Of a stretch of 64,000 nucleotides of DNA, positions 9,055 through 19,133 are shown piece after piece. The stretch is taken from assembly GCF_003985145.1 (NCBI RefSeq), contig NZ_ML133522.1, positions 248,001-312,000 of the forward strand. Reading direction: 5' to 3'. The notes beneath the pieces were generated by a model, which saw nothing but the letters and a program-made list of their open reading frames with translations, made no database searches and was not told where the DNA came from. A program made the position numbers and the translations under genes. Each line of letters opens with the position of its first letter. Within the stretch, counting starts at the first letter, position 1. This DNA is from Rhizobium anhuiense. Lineage in GTDB: Bacteria > Pseudomonadota > Alphaproteobacteria > Rhizobiales > Rhizobiaceae.

Positions 9055-9079
9055 TATTTCTATGGAATTTGTAGAAATA
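9055..9079. promoter_or_regulatory. Inverted repeat upstream of the sulfonate-type ABC operon
   Basis: TATTTCTA (9055-9062) and TAGAAATA (9072-9079) are perfect inverted repeats with a 9-base spacer, in an AT-rich patch 84 bases upstream of the binding-protein start. Half-site centres are 17 bases apart. The position and shape suit a transcription-factor operator. Confidence 0.5.
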
Positions 9080-9161
9080 TTTTTCCCCGGCCACGTGGAT
9101 ATGGTGCGGGGTGGGCAATGTCGAGAAAGCGGACGCGGTAGAGGACCAGTTGAGGGATCGA

Positions 9162-9193
9162 CAAAAAGAAAGCGCCGCTGAAGAGCGGCGCTT
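9162..9193 (-). terminator. Intrinsic terminator of the BA14K gene
   Basis: On the minus strand a perfect 10-bp stem AAGCGCCGCT / AGCGGCGCTT with a four-base loop is followed by TCTTTTT. It stands 23 bases after the stop of the BA14K gene. Confidence 0.85.
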
Positions 9194-9215
9194 GGCATCA
9201 GGGATGATGGCGAAA

Positions 9216-9659
9216 TCAGCCGGCAGTGCAGAAATGGCTGCGGCCGTCATTGCCGATATAGGTGCCGCTGCGCGGATCGAAAGAGCGGTAGCGGTAAGAG
9301 CAGTAACGCTCCCATTGCGGCGACCAGGGTTCCACCGCCGTGCGGACCGGCTCGTAATATTGCGGCTGCTCGGCATAGACTCGGCGCGGGGCGCGATAGA
9401 CCGGAGCGGGCTCATAATAATCCGGCTCGTAGGCCGGGTCGATGTAGCGGCGCTCTTCGTAGACCGGGCCGTTATTGGCGTTGGCGATGGCCGAACCGAC
9501 GATCAGGCCGGTTGCGAGGCCGACGGCACCGCCGACGAGCGCGTCGTTGCCGTCATGATGGCGCCAGTGGCGGTCGCGTGCCGATGCTTCGCCAATGGCG
9601 GAGAGAGTGAGCGCGGCAGCCGTTGCCGTCAGCAGAAGAGTCTTGGCGAGCCTGTTCAT
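9216..9659 (-). CDS. BA14K-family secreted protein
   Basis: A 147-residue exported protein. After a signal peptide (MNRLAKTLLLTATAAALTLS, cleavage near EASA) come a glycine-rich segment GGAVGLATGLIVGSAIANAN like a glycine zipper, a Tyr/Pro-rich low-complexity middle, and the C-terminal BA14K signature (RYCSYRYRSFDPRSGTYIG, then CTAG). BA14K was named after an immunoreactive Brucella protein; the biochemical role is unknown, though lectin-like activity has been proposed. The ATG at 9659 is preferred because GGGA lies nine bases upstream. Confidence 0.8.
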   Translation of the reverse strand: MNRLAKTLLLTATAAALTLSAIGEASARDRHWRHHDGNDALVGGAVGLATGLIVGSAIANANNGPVYEERRYIDPAYEPDYYEPAPVYRAPRRVYAEQPQYYEPVRTAVEPWSPQWERYCSYRYRSFDPRSGTYIGNDGRSHFCTAG

Positions 9660-9750
9660 AAGCATAAATCCCAATCCAGGGAACCGAACGCCGGTTCCTT
9701 TCTCGATGGTGACAGTCCTATCGATTTGTAGCTGAACGAAGGCTGAACGA

Positions 9751-9775
9751 CAAAACCCGGCATTGCTGCCGGGCT
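9751..9775 (-). terminator. Intrinsic terminator of the cold-shock gene
   Basis: On the minus strand GCCCGGCA-GCAA-TGCCGGGT is followed by TTTG, 30 bases past the csp stop and before the BA14K gene. It separates the two transcripts. Confidence 0.75.
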
Positions 9776-9804
9776 TCAACTCGAATTTGACAGCCGTTAA
9801 GGGT

Positions 9805-10020
9805 TCAGCCCGCAATCTGCAGATTGACGGCCTTCGGGCCCTTGCCGCGGCGATCCGGCTCCGTGTCGAAGCTTACCTTCTGGTTTTCCGTCAGACCGGC
9901 CAGCCCGGAGGCCTGAACGGCAGAAATGTGAACGAAGATATCGGCGCCGCCCCGGTCCGGCTTGATGAAGCCGAAGCCTTTGTCGGTATTGAAGAATTTT
10001 ACAGTGCCAGTCTCTGCCAT
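9805..10020 (-). CDS. Cold-shock domain protein
   Basis: A 71-residue single cold-shock domain with both nucleic-acid-binding motifs: RNP1 as KGFGFIKP and RNP2 as DIFVHISAV. It starts ETGTVKFFNTDKGFGFI and ends KAVNLQIA, the canonical CspA layout. It binds single-stranded RNA/DNA and acts as an RNA chaperone; rhizobia carry several paralogues, so I give no symbol. The ATG at 10020 follows AAAAGG. The upstream leader contains two small hairpins (10041-10061 and 10075-10091). Confidence 0.93.
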   Translation of the reverse strand: MAETGTVKFFNTDKGFGFIKPDRGGADIFVHISAVQASGLAGLTENQKVSFDTEPDRRGKGPKAVNLQIAG

Positions 10021-10040
10021 GCGTCAGGTCCTTTTCTCTC

Positions 10041-10091
10041 TGCCCGCCATCCACACGGGCAGCATCATAGCATTGCCTCCTTGCGGGAGGT
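10041..10091 (-). promoter_or_regulatory. Structured leader of the cold-shock gene
   Basis: Two hairpins just upstream of csp: TGCCCG (10041-10046) with CGGGCA (10056-10061), and CCTCC (10076-10080) with GGAGG (10086-10090). Cold-shock mRNAs often use structured 5' leaders for temperature control; here this is inference from position. Confidence 0.35.
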
Positions 10092-10506
10092 GTTGGCAGG
10101 CAATTCTTGAAATGTGAGAAAAAGGTCCCCTCTACCTCGGCCTGTTCCAGGCAGGACTTTCGCCCGCCATTTTTGGAACCGGCTGACCGGAATATTAGCG
10201 TTCCCGGCGCGCAAATACTTAAGGACTTCCCATGCTCGCAAAATGCCCGAACGCGCTGAGAGTGCTGCGTTTAAAGGATTTTGGCAAGCAAAAGTTTTTT
10301 AGCGTGTCGTTCCTGGCACACCCCTGCCGATAAACAATTTGCGCAAAAACGCAAAATTTCCTTCGCCGATAGGGAATGATTAACGTTTTATATCGTCTGC
10401 AATATAAGTTCCGAGCAGATTTTCCCAAAAATGCAACGTGAACGCGTCTTTCCGCCCCCAGTAAATTTTTTTCCGCTGTGGGACTCACCCATATTTGGAC
10501 GCGTGT
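10092..10506. other. Gene-free AT-rich stretch between csp and EamA genes
   Basis: No convincing gene. The stretch is AT-rich for this genome, with a small inverted repeat TTTGCG-N6-CGCAAA at 10338-10355 and poly-A/T runs. It presumably carries the csp promoter and the 3' untranslated region of the EamA gene. The short open frames lack ribosome sites. Confidence 0.4.
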
Positions 10507-11397
10507 TCACGTGGCTGGCAGCCGCCGTCGGGCGAATCCAGGGACGAGTTCGACTACAAGCATAGCGATCAACATGAGCGCGCAACCTGCATAACCTGTC
10601 GCCGGCATCGTTTCGCCGAGCAGCAGGGCTCCGAGCGATGCGCCGAAGATCGCTTCGGAAGAAAGGAAGATCGCGGCCTGCGAGGGCGTCGTATAGCGCT
10701 GGGCTATCACCTGCAGGACGAAAGCCAGGCCAGAGGAGAAAATTCCGACGTAAAGGATCTCCGGCGCCGCCGCCCAAATCGCCGCAAGGCTGACAGGTTC
10801 GACGGCTGCGGCAACGGCCAGCGCACAGGTCGCGGTTACGGCGAATTGCACGGCGGAGAGCGCGAGCGGCCTTCCGGTCGCCGAAACGGTCGTGCCGGCG
10901 AGGGTGATCTGGATCGCCCAGAAGACGGCGCAGACGACGGTCAGCAGATCGCCCGGCGTCAGCGCCGAAAGATGGCCACCGGACAGGAGGTAGATGCCGG
11001 TGATCGCCAGCAGCGCGCCGGGCCAGATGATCCAATGCGGGGCGCGGCGCAGGAAGAACACGGCAATCAGCGGCACAAAGACGACATAGAGGCCGGTGAT
11101 GAAGCTGGAATTCGTCACCGTCGTCGTCTGCAGTCCGACCTGCTGCGTGGCTGCACCGCCGAAAAGGGCAAGGCCGGTCAGGATGTAGAGCTTCGCATGG
11201 CGCGCGCTGGTCTTCTCTTTGGCCTTGCGCGCCTCAAAAAGGACGAAAGGCAGCACCGCCAGCGTGGCGACGGCAAAACGCAGGCAGATGAACCAGAAGG
11301 GACCGATCGCCTTCATCGCCGTCGACTGCGCGACGAAGCCGCCGCCCCAGATGGCGGCTGCAAGCAACAGGAGGAGGTTCGCCTGAACGCGCGTCAT
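10507..11397 (-). CDS. EamA/DMT-family exporter
   Basis: A 296-residue inner-membrane protein with about ten hydrophobic spans in two EamA repeats (AAAIWGGGFVAQS near the N-terminus and the second half from about residue 150). Members of the drug/metabolite transporter superfamily mostly export amino acids or other metabolites; the substrate here cannot be told. The ATG at 11397 is chosen because GAGGA precedes it; an extension to 11460 has no support. It diverges from the DUF3052 gene at 11499. Confidence 0.85.
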   Translation of the reverse strand: MTRVQANLLLLLAAAIWGGGFVAQSTAMKAIGPFWFICLRFAVATLAVLPFVLFEARKAKEKTSARHAKLYILTGLALFGGAATQQVGLQTTTVTNSSFITGLYVVFVPLIAVFFLRRAPHWIIWPGALLAITGIYLLSGGHLSALTPGDLLTVVCAVFWAIQITLAGTTVSATGRPLALSAVQFAVTATCALAVAAAVEPVSLAAIWAAAPEILYVGIFSSGLAFVLQVIAQRYTTPSQAAIFLSSEAIFGASLGALLLGETMPATGYAGCALMLIAMLVVELVPGFARRRLPAT

Positions 11398-11498
11398 GTC
11401 GTCCTCGATGGGGAAGGGAGGTGTGGTCAAGCGGTTAGCAGTTGCGTTTCCTTCCGGCAAGGGTGAAGACTTTGGGCGGTGTGAACGGAGGTGAAGGC

Positions 11499-11966
11499 AT
11501 GCGACGTGAAGAACGGCCAGCCGGCGACACCGCAGCGGCTAAGACGGCAGGCTATTCCGGCACGCCGCTTGCCCGGAAGCTCGGCCTGGCTGATGGGCAG
11601 GCCGCGGCTCTTCTCGGTGTTCCCGAGACGATCGGCGAGATCCATGGTTTCGACGGTTTTGCTTCGGTCGTCCGCGCGCTTCCCGAGACGCCTCAGCGCG
11701 CCTTCGACTATGTGCATTTGTTTACAACAGAACGGGCGGCGCTGGAGGCTGTTGCGCCCACGCTTTTTTCTGTCCTGATGCCGAGCGGCATGGTCTGGAT
11801 CTCCTGGCCGAAGAAGAGTTCACGCGTGCCGACCGACATCACCGAGGACGTGTTGCGGGAGGTTCTGCTCCCGACGGGCCTGGTCGACGTCAAGGTCTGC
11901 GCCGTCGACGAGATCTGGTCCGGGCTGAAATTCGTCATCCGCAAGGAACTGCGCGGCCCGTTGTGA
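11499..11966 (+). CDS. DUF3052-type protein
   Basis: A 155-residue soluble protein with the DUF3052-type layout: GYSGTPLARKLGLADGQAAALLGVP near the N-terminus, FDYVHLFTTERAALE in the middle and MVWISWPKKSS as the hallmark. The function of this family is unknown. The ATG at 11499 follows GGAGGTGAAGGC, a strong site. Its stop lies four bases from the end of the convergent sugar dehydrogenase gene. Confidence 0.75.
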   Translation: MRREERPAGDTAAAKTAGYSGTPLARKLGLADGQAAALLGVPETIGEIHGFDGFASVVRALPETPQRAFDYVHLFTTERAALEAVAPTLFSVLMPSGMVWISWPKKSSRVPTDITEDVLREVLLPTGLVDVKVCAVDEIWSGLKFVIRKELRGPL

Positions 11967-11970
11967 TCTC

Positions 11971-13113
11971 TCAGCCGTTGCGGGCTTGCGCCCTGGAGAC
12001 CCTGAGCAGCGCGCCGTCGTCCTCGTCCGTCACCATCAGCAGCGCTCCGTCGGGTGCGACGACGACGTCGCGGATGCGGCCGTATTCGCCCTCGAACAGG
12101 CGCTCTTCGGCGACGAAGGCGCCGTTGTCGTCACGTTGCATGCGCGACAGCAACTGGAACTTCAGCGCTGCGACGATGAAATTGCCGTCCCATTCCGGAA
12201 ACATGGCGCCGCGATAGACGACGAGCGCGCCGGGTGCGATCGAAGGATCCCAATAATGCAGCGGCTGTTCCAGCCCTTCCTTGGCTGTGCCTTCGCCGAT
12301 CTCGGCGCCGGAATAGTCGCGTCCATAGGTGATGATCGGCCAGCCGTAATTCTTGCCGGCCTGGGGCTGGTTGATCTCGTCGCCGCCGCGGGCGCCGTGT
12401 TCGACGGTATAGAGCTTGCCATCCCTGGCGTCGAAGGTGATGCCCTGCGGGTTGCGGTGGCCTTTCGACCAGATTTCCGGCAGCGCCTTGCCGCCGTCCT
12501 TGAACGGATTGTCGGCGGGGATGCTGCCGTCGGCATTGATATGGATGATCGAGCCGGCATCGTCCTGCCAGTCCTGCGAGCGGTCGCGGTCGCCGCGGTC
12601 GCCGACGCTGATGAACAGCGAGCCGTCGCCGGATATCGCGATACGCGAGCCGTACTGGATATTGCCTGATGTGAAGCGCCGCATGGTGAAAACCGGCTTT
12701 ACTGCGTCCAGGGTCTTTTCATCGGCCGAAAGTGTGGCGCTGAAGGCTTCGGTGCCGGAGCCCTGCCTGTTGGCGATGGCGGCGGTGAAATAGAGTTTTC
12801 GGCTCGTCGCAAAGTCCGGGGCGAGCGCCACGTCCATCAGGCCGCCCTGGCCACGGGCGCTGACTTTCGGCACGCCGCCGATCGGGTCGGAGACCTTGCC
12901 CTCTCGGATGATGCGCATGCGGCCCGGCCGCTCGGTGACGAGATAGGCGCCGTCGGGCAACACCTCGACCGCCCAGGGATGTTCGAGACCGTCGGCGAGC
13001 TTGTCGACTCGCACTGTAAGATCCTGCGCTTTGATGGTATCAGCCGCATCCGCGGATATAGCCCCGAACAGGACCAGCGCTGCGGCCAAATGGAGGGCGG
13101 ATATTCTCTTCAT
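11971..13113 (-). CDS. PQQ-dependent aldose sugar dehydrogenase (YliI-like)
   Basis: A 380-residue periplasmic enzyme with a signal peptide ending near SADAAD and the six-bladed propeller pattern of soluble glucose/aldose dehydrogenases: HPWAVEVLPDG, GGLMDVALAPDF, GDRGDRDRSQD, GHRNPQGITFD, EHGARGGDEIN and a GKNYGWP motif. The family uses PQQ and calcium to oxidise aldoses in the periplasm. No PQQ synthesis genes occur in this window. It follows the divergent flank of the sortase operon and appears to be a single gene. Confidence 0.85.
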   Translation of the reverse strand: MKRISALHLAAALVLFGAISADAADTIKAQDLTVRVDKLADGLEHPWAVEVLPDGAYLVTERPGRMRIIREGKVSDPIGGVPKVSARGQGGLMDVALAPDFATSRKLYFTAAIANRQGSGTEAFSATLSADEKTLDAVKPVFTMRRFTSGNIQYGSRIAISGDGSLFISVGDRGDRDRSQDWQDDAGSIIHINADGSIPADNPFKDGGKALPEIWSKGHRNPQGITFDARDGKLYTVEHGARGGDEINQPQAGKNYGWPIITYGRDYSGAEIGEGTAKEGLEQPLHYWDPSIAPGALVVYRGAMFPEWDGNFIVAALKFQLLSRMQRDDNGAFVAEERLFEGEYGRIRDVVVAPDGALLMVTDEDDGALLRVSRAQARNG

Positions 13114-13174
13114 CGTGTTTTCCCTGTCGTCTCTCCAGGCTGAACGTGGAGCGGACAGGAAACAGCTTCAACCC

Positions 13175-13948
13175 TCATTCGACCTGATATAACGGCTTTG
13201 TGTTTGGCGGTTGAACCGAGCCGGTCGCCTGAGGGTCGACCAGTTCCGCCTCGAGGATGTAGCGCAAGGGCCCGCGCTCCGTCGCGTCGAAGGGCCAGCA
13301 GGTGGTCAGCACGAGACGGCGGCCGTCGGAGGAGGGATCGATGCCGTTTGCATCCCACGGAGCGATGCGGCCTTCGCCCGCCTTGAAGGTCAATAGTTTG
13401 CCGTCGCGGCGCGTGACTTCGATCGTATCGCCGGGCTTTATATATTGCAGCCAGCGGAAGTGCGTGTCGCGATGGGCTGCGATCACGGAGGTGCCTTCCT
13501 CGCCCGGCTGTGGGGTGTTGACGAGCCAGGCCGGACCGAAGGCGAGAGCCTCGCCGGAGGCGCCGGAAAGCACGATCGCCTCCTTGCCGAGGCGCGGGGC
13601 GCGCACCTTGGCCTCGGTGGTGAAATCCGCCCAGGGCCAGGGCTTTGTCTCTTTCCCCTGCAGCTCCGCGGCGAAAGCGCGTTTCAGCAGGATCTGGGAG
13701 AGCTCCGCCTTCGCTTTCAGCAGGAAGCCGTCGCCGATCAGCGCCAGGCCATAGAGGGCAAGACCGGCAATGGCGAAGGCGATTGCCTTTTCGATCGAGG
13801 AAAGACGCCAGAGGAAAAAGCCCTTGCTCGGGCGCGCCTTCGGCCTGTCATAGGCCGTGGCGGCCGCCATGGCGAGTTCCAGATAGGTCGGAAGCGGCTC
13901 GAATTCGGCCGCTTCCTCGTTGTGGCTTGCGGAGAGCCTAGAGACCAT
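13175..13948 (-). CDS. Class GN sortase
   Basis: A 257-residue membrane-anchored transpeptidase of the sortase family found in Gram-negative bacteria. A membrane span lies at about 52-72. The catalytic residues are visible: His159 in SVIAAHRDTHF, Cys217 in LVLTTCWPF, and an Arg at 225 or 229 in ATERGPLRY. These sortases occur one to one with a dedicated VIT/VWA substrate, which here is the adjacent upstream gene. The start codon overlaps the last codons of that gene by 11 bases (TATGGTCTCTAG), which implies translational coupling. Confidence 0.9.
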   Translation of the reverse strand: MVSRLSASHNEEAAEFEPLPTYLELAMAAATAYDRPKARPSKGFFLWRLSSIEKAIAFAIAGLALYGLALIGDGFLLKAKAELSQILLKRAFAAELQGKETKPWPWADFTTEAKVRAPRLGKEAIVLSGASGEALAFGPAWLVNTPQPGEEGTSVIAAHRDTHFRWLQYIKPGDTIEVTRRDGKLLTFKAGEGRIAPWDANGIDPSSDGRRLVLTTCWPFDATERGPLRYILEAELVDPQATGSVQPPNTKPLYQVE

Positions 13949-16325
13949 AACGCTTGGCCCCGACCGCGATCACCCGTTTGATGCGCCGGCGCCAGATGGC
14001 CAGCCCGCTTGCCGCCGTCAGCGCCAGGAGCAGCATGGTAAGCCCGCGGATGATCTGCTCGTCGGCGCGCGTTGCCGTCTGCGGCAGGTTCACGGTCGAG
14101 CTCTTCTGCGCGATCATGGTGGCGGCCTTGGCGGTCGGGGCTGCTGCCATCATGTTTGCGATCCCGGGCGATGCGGCGAGATCCTGTGTTTCGGCTGCCG
14201 CCTGTTCCGGTCCGGCGTTTCCTGCCGGCGTCGCCGAGCCATGGCGTTCTCCGCCGGCAGGAGGGACAGGGTTTTCGCCGAAGACCTTATCGAAGTCCCA
14301 ACCTTCAGGCAGATTGAGCGGCAGCTTGGTTGAGCCGAGCGGCTGGTCGGCCGGGCGTGACGGGGTAACGTCGACGGCAACGAGGCTGGTGAGGCGGGAG
14401 ACGAGATGGTGGGCGAGAGCGACCGTCTCGATATCCTTGTCGAGCGCGGCCCGATCCTGACGTTCATAGGCACGGGCTTCGAAATCGTCGATCTTGCGGC
14501 GGGCCCAGAGCTTGGAAATGCCTTTGCCGTCGGCGGCATTGGCGATATCCATGTCGACGCGCCAGGGCTGCTCGCCTGTCTTGCCGAAGATCTGCAGCTT
14601 GCCGGCGGGTTTGTCCTCAGGCAGTTCGGCGGTCAGCACGACGGGTTCGCCACTGTAAAGGTCCGGCATCGGGTTCGGCGTGATATCCTCGGCTTTTATG
14701 CCTTCAAAGGTCGCGGCGATATCGGTCATGGCTGGGTTCTGCAGCTTGGCGAAAAGCTCGGCCATGCGGCTTGCCACCTGATCGGTCGAGCCGATCGCCG
14801 TGAAGGTGCCACGGCCGACTTCGGCGGCCTTGGTCATGAAATAGGTATTCGGCGCCGAGCCGATACCGACGGTGAAGACGCGGGCATCGCCGCGGTTTGC
14901 AGTGATTTCCTGGAAGAGCTGTTGCTCGTTGCCGATTGCGCCATCCGTCAGGAACACGACCTGGCGCAACGCTCCGCTTGCGACCGGTCCCTGGTTGCGC
15001 AATGCAGCCTCCAGGGCGGGCAGCATTTCCGTGCCGCCGTCGGCTGTCAGGCCCCTGACATAGGCAATGGCCTTTTCGCGATTGTCCGGGGTGGCAGCAA
15101 CGAGACCCTTGAAGTAATCCGTCATCGTATCGTCGAAACGGATGACGTTGAAACGGTCGTCGGGGTTCAGCTTGGAAATGGCAAGCGCCAGGCTCTGCCT
15201 TGCCTGCTCGATCGACGGACCGGACATGGAGCCGGAATTGTCGATGACGAAGACTACCTCGCGTTTTGCCGGCGGCGCTGCCGCATCCGGAGCCGTGGGC
15301 GGGGTGACGAAGGCGAGCAGATAGGTCTTGCCGTTCATGACTTCCCGGAAGAGGCCGGCACTCGGCATCTTGCCGGGGGCGGCCTTCCAGGTGAGCTCGA
15401 AATCCTTGTCGGCGGGAACGGTGTCCGCCTTCAGGCCGATCGTCCTCGCCTGGTCGCCATCCTGCCTGATATCGACCGCGTGGAAGGACGATTTGACGTC
15501 GCCAAGCGGGAAGCCTGCCTTGAGGTCGACGGTCAGCGAAACCGGATTGATCCTGGCGTTCTCACGCGGATCAAGTACGGGGGCTTCGATCTTGTCGCGG
15601 TTTTCCACCGGGTCGCGTGGTGTGGCGAAACCGGCGCCGTTATTGAACTCGACGGTCTGGACGATCGGCGCCGGATTGTAGCGCGGGGCGACGACCATCG
15701 GAAAACGCAGCGAGAACTCGCCGCCCGACTGGTGGACCGTCTGCTGATATTCGATCTGGACGACGACGGTTTCGCCGGGACCGATATTGGCGACCTGGTT
15801 GGTGAAAATGTTCGGCCGCTGTTGTTCGAGCAGCGCCGTCTTCTTGCCCTCGGCCTTGGCCTGCTCGTAGATTTCACGGGCTTCCTGGCGAGGCTTGATC
15901 TGGCCTTCGATGAAGCGTTCGCCGATCTGCATTTTCAGGGCGTCAACGGCGGAATTGTCCGGCAGCGGGAAGACGTAGGTGCCTTCTACCCAACCCTGGC
16001 TTGGATTCTGAAAGCGCTGCGTCACCTTCACCCTGGCGATCGGGCCGGAGACGTCGATGGCGACATCGGTCTTCAGCCGCGGCGCTTCGACATAAAAGCC
16101 CGGCTCCTTCGACGGAAAGAGCAGCGAGCCGCTGTTGACGTCATTCGGCCGGACAAGCGCCGCCAGTTGGTTGGATGCCTGCGGCGCCTGCTCGGCGCGG
16201 ACTGTGGAGGCAAACCCCAGCATCGCCGCTATGCAGGCGGCAAGAGCGGTGACGGCAACAAGGACTGAAACGGAAATTCGGCGGGCGCGAATGCGCCCTA
16301 TGGCAAACTCATCTTCCAGAAACAT
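13938..16325 (-). CDS. Sortase target protein with VIT and VWA domains
   Basis: A 795-residue exported protein of the proteobacterial sortase-target type. An N-terminal signal/anchor (ISVSVLVAVTALAACIAAML) is followed by a VIT domain (about 75-190, VTQRFQNPSQGWVEGTYVFPLP), a VWA domain with the MIDAS motif DNSGS (about 360-540), and a C-terminal sorting tail: LPQTA about 49 residues from the end, then a hydrophobic span and RRRIKR. The start is set at the ATG at 16325, seven bases after GAGGG. Its cleavage by the adjacent class GN sortase is a family-based inference. The physiological role is unknown. Confidence 0.88.
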   Translation of the reverse strand: MFLEDEFAIGRIRARRISVSVLVAVTALAACIAAMLGFASTVRAEQAPQASNQLAALVRPNDVNSGSLLFPSKEPGFYVEAPRLKTDVAIDVSGPIARVKVTQRFQNPSQGWVEGTYVFPLPDNSAVDALKMQIGERFIEGQIKPRQEAREIYEQAKAEGKKTALLEQQRPNIFTNQVANIGPGETVVVQIEYQQTVHQSGGEFSLRFPMVVAPRYNPAPIVQTVEFNNGAGFATPRDPVENRDKIEAPVLDPRENARINPVSLTVDLKAGFPLGDVKSSFHAVDIRQDGDQARTIGLKADTVPADKDFELTWKAAPGKMPSAGLFREVMNGKTYLLAFVTPPTAPDAAAPPAKREVVFVIDNSGSMSGPSIEQARQSLALAISKLNPDDRFNVIRFDDTMTDYFKGLVAATPDNREKAIAYVRGLTADGGTEMLPALEAALRNQGPVASGALRQVVFLTDGAIGNEQQLFQEITANRGDARVFTVGIGSAPNTYFMTKAAEVGRGTFTAIGSTDQVASRMAELFAKLQNPAMTDIAATFEGIKAEDITPNPMPDLYSGEPVVLTAELPEDKPAGKLQIFGKTGEQPWRVDMDIANAADGKGISKLWARRKIDDFEARAYERQDRAALDKDIETVALAHHLVSRLTSLVAVDVTPSRPADQPLGSTKLPLNLPEGWDFDKVFGENPVPPAGGERHGSATPAGNAGPEQAAAETQDLAASPGIANMMAAAPTAKAATMIAQKSSTVNLPQTATRADEQIIRGLTMLLLALTAASGLAIWRRRIKRVIAVGAKRYGL

Positions 16326-17912
<1,587 letters not shown>

Positions 17913-17937
17913 GCCGATCGGCATAGCATCGATCAAA

Positions 17938-17967
17938 GGCCCGCCGGGACGGCGGGCCTTTTTCTTT
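17938..17967 (+). terminator. Intrinsic terminator of aatA
   Basis: GGCCCGCC-GGGAC-GGCGGGCC is a perfect 8-bp GC stem followed by TTTTTCTTTG. It stands 26 bases after the aatA stop. Confidence 0.92.
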
Positions 17968-18010
17968 GTGGCGAGGTTGGGCTGGCGCTGTGATTGTCGT
18001 TCACGTTCCG

Positions 18011-18071
18011 ATTCAACATGCTGCAGAGTTGATTCAACTTTGCCTCGCAAGTCGTTGAATTCCGATTCAAA
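18011..18071. promoter_or_regulatory. Three GATTCAA motifs, locus 2
   Basis: GATTCAAC at 18011 and 18032 are 21 bases apart, and a third GATTCAA at 18065 forms a perfect inverted repeat TTGAAT-TCCG-ATTCAA (18056-18071). The cluster lies between the aatA terminator and the GT8 gene, 110-170 bases before the latter's start, so it may regulate the glycosyltransferase pair. Confidence 0.45.
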
Positions 18072-18180
18072 ACGTGACGCAGGGTGACGGCTCGGCGGGT
18101 GATCGGCGGTTGCGGGTTGGCATCAAACCAACTAGATATCCGGCATCAAGTTTACGTTGCCGCTTCGGGAGGCCGGGATT

Positions 18181-19086
18181 TTGCAGCAGAGTGCGGTGAT
18201 CGTCTGTTCGGATGTCAACATGCTGCCGGCCGCCTGCTGCACCCTGCTTTCCGTCAAGCGCAATCTCGGCGGTTCTGCCGTGGAGTTCCTGCTTCTCGGC
18301 ATCGACCTTACGCCGAATGAAAGCGCCGAGGTCGGAAATTTCGCGCGGATGCACGGCATGGCGATCACTGTGCTGCCCTACAATACGCCGGATACGGCAA
18401 AGCAGGCGCGGGGCCGCTGGTCGGGTGCGACGCTGGCGCGGCTCTACATGGATCTCCACATACCCGCTCATATCGAGCGTCTGCTTTACCTCGACGCCGA
18501 TGTGCTGGCAGTTGCGCCAGTTGACGAACTCTTCAGCAGGGATTTTCAAGGCAAGGCGCTTGCCGCCGTCGACGACTATGTCATGGCCTTTCCCGAGAAG
18601 GCCGGCGCACGGCAGCGGAAGATCGGCATGCACGAGGGTGGCCGCTATTTCAATGCCGGTGTGCTGCTGTTCGACTGGGTGGCCTGCCGGGAGAGGGAGC
18701 TTTTTGCCAGGACACGGGAGATCTTCGAGGAGCGGTCGCATCTTTTCGAGAATAACGATCAGGATGCGCTGAACGTCACCTTCGACGGCGACTGGCTGGT
18801 GCTCGATCCGCGCTGGAATACGCAGACCGGCCTTCTGCCCTTTGTCGGCCGGCCGGCGATCATTCATTTTACCGGCCGGAAAAAACCGTGGCAGGCCACC
18901 GTACCCTGGGTGCACCGCCGGATGGCCAAGCGTTATATCGAGGATCTCAGCAATACGCCGTGGGCCTCGTTCTGCAGGCAGCCGTCGATGATGGGCCGGG
19001 TCGCGGGTTTCATTTCGCATGTGGGAAAGCGTATCGGCGGGCTGACGCGGCTGGCACGGACGCGCGCCTATTTCAGCAACAGCTAG
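18181..19086 (+). CDS. Family 8 glycosyltransferase
   Basis: A 301-residue GT8-type glycosyltransferase. The DxD metal site is in RLLYLDADVLAV, with YFNAGVLLFD, NNDQDALNVTF and the C-terminal IHFTGRKKPW typical of LPS galactosyl/glucosyltransferases. GT8 enzymes are retaining transferases using UDP-sugars, often in LPS or exopolysaccharide assembly. I choose TTG at 18181 because GGGAGG lies eight bases before it; an upstream TTG at 18157 lacks a site. The neighbouring gene at 19134 may be a second glycan enzyme in the same transcript. Confidence 0.82.
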   Translation: MQQSAVIVCSDVNMLPAACCTLLSVKRNLGGSAVEFLLLGIDLTPNESAEVGNFARMHGMAITVLPYNTPDTAKQARGRWSGATLARLYMDLHIPAHIERLLYLDADVLAVAPVDELFSRDFQGKALAAVDDYVMAFPEKAGARQRKIGMHEGGRYFNAGVLLFDWVACRERELFARTREIFEERSHLFENNDQDALNVTFDGDWLVLDPRWNTQTGLLPFVGRPAIIHFTGRKKPWQATVPWVHRRMAKRYIEDLSNTPWASFCRQPSMMGRVAGFISHVGKRIGGLTRLARTRAYFSNS

Positions 19087-19133
19087 TAAGGCGGGCAGTG
19101 CGCATCGTCCTTGGAAAGTGCATGTGAGCCGAT

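Noticed and set aside
14406..16268. A 620-codon open frame on the plus strand
   Set aside because: Antisense to the sortase target gene. The composition is Asp/Arg/Gly-rich without domains, a mirror of the real codons.
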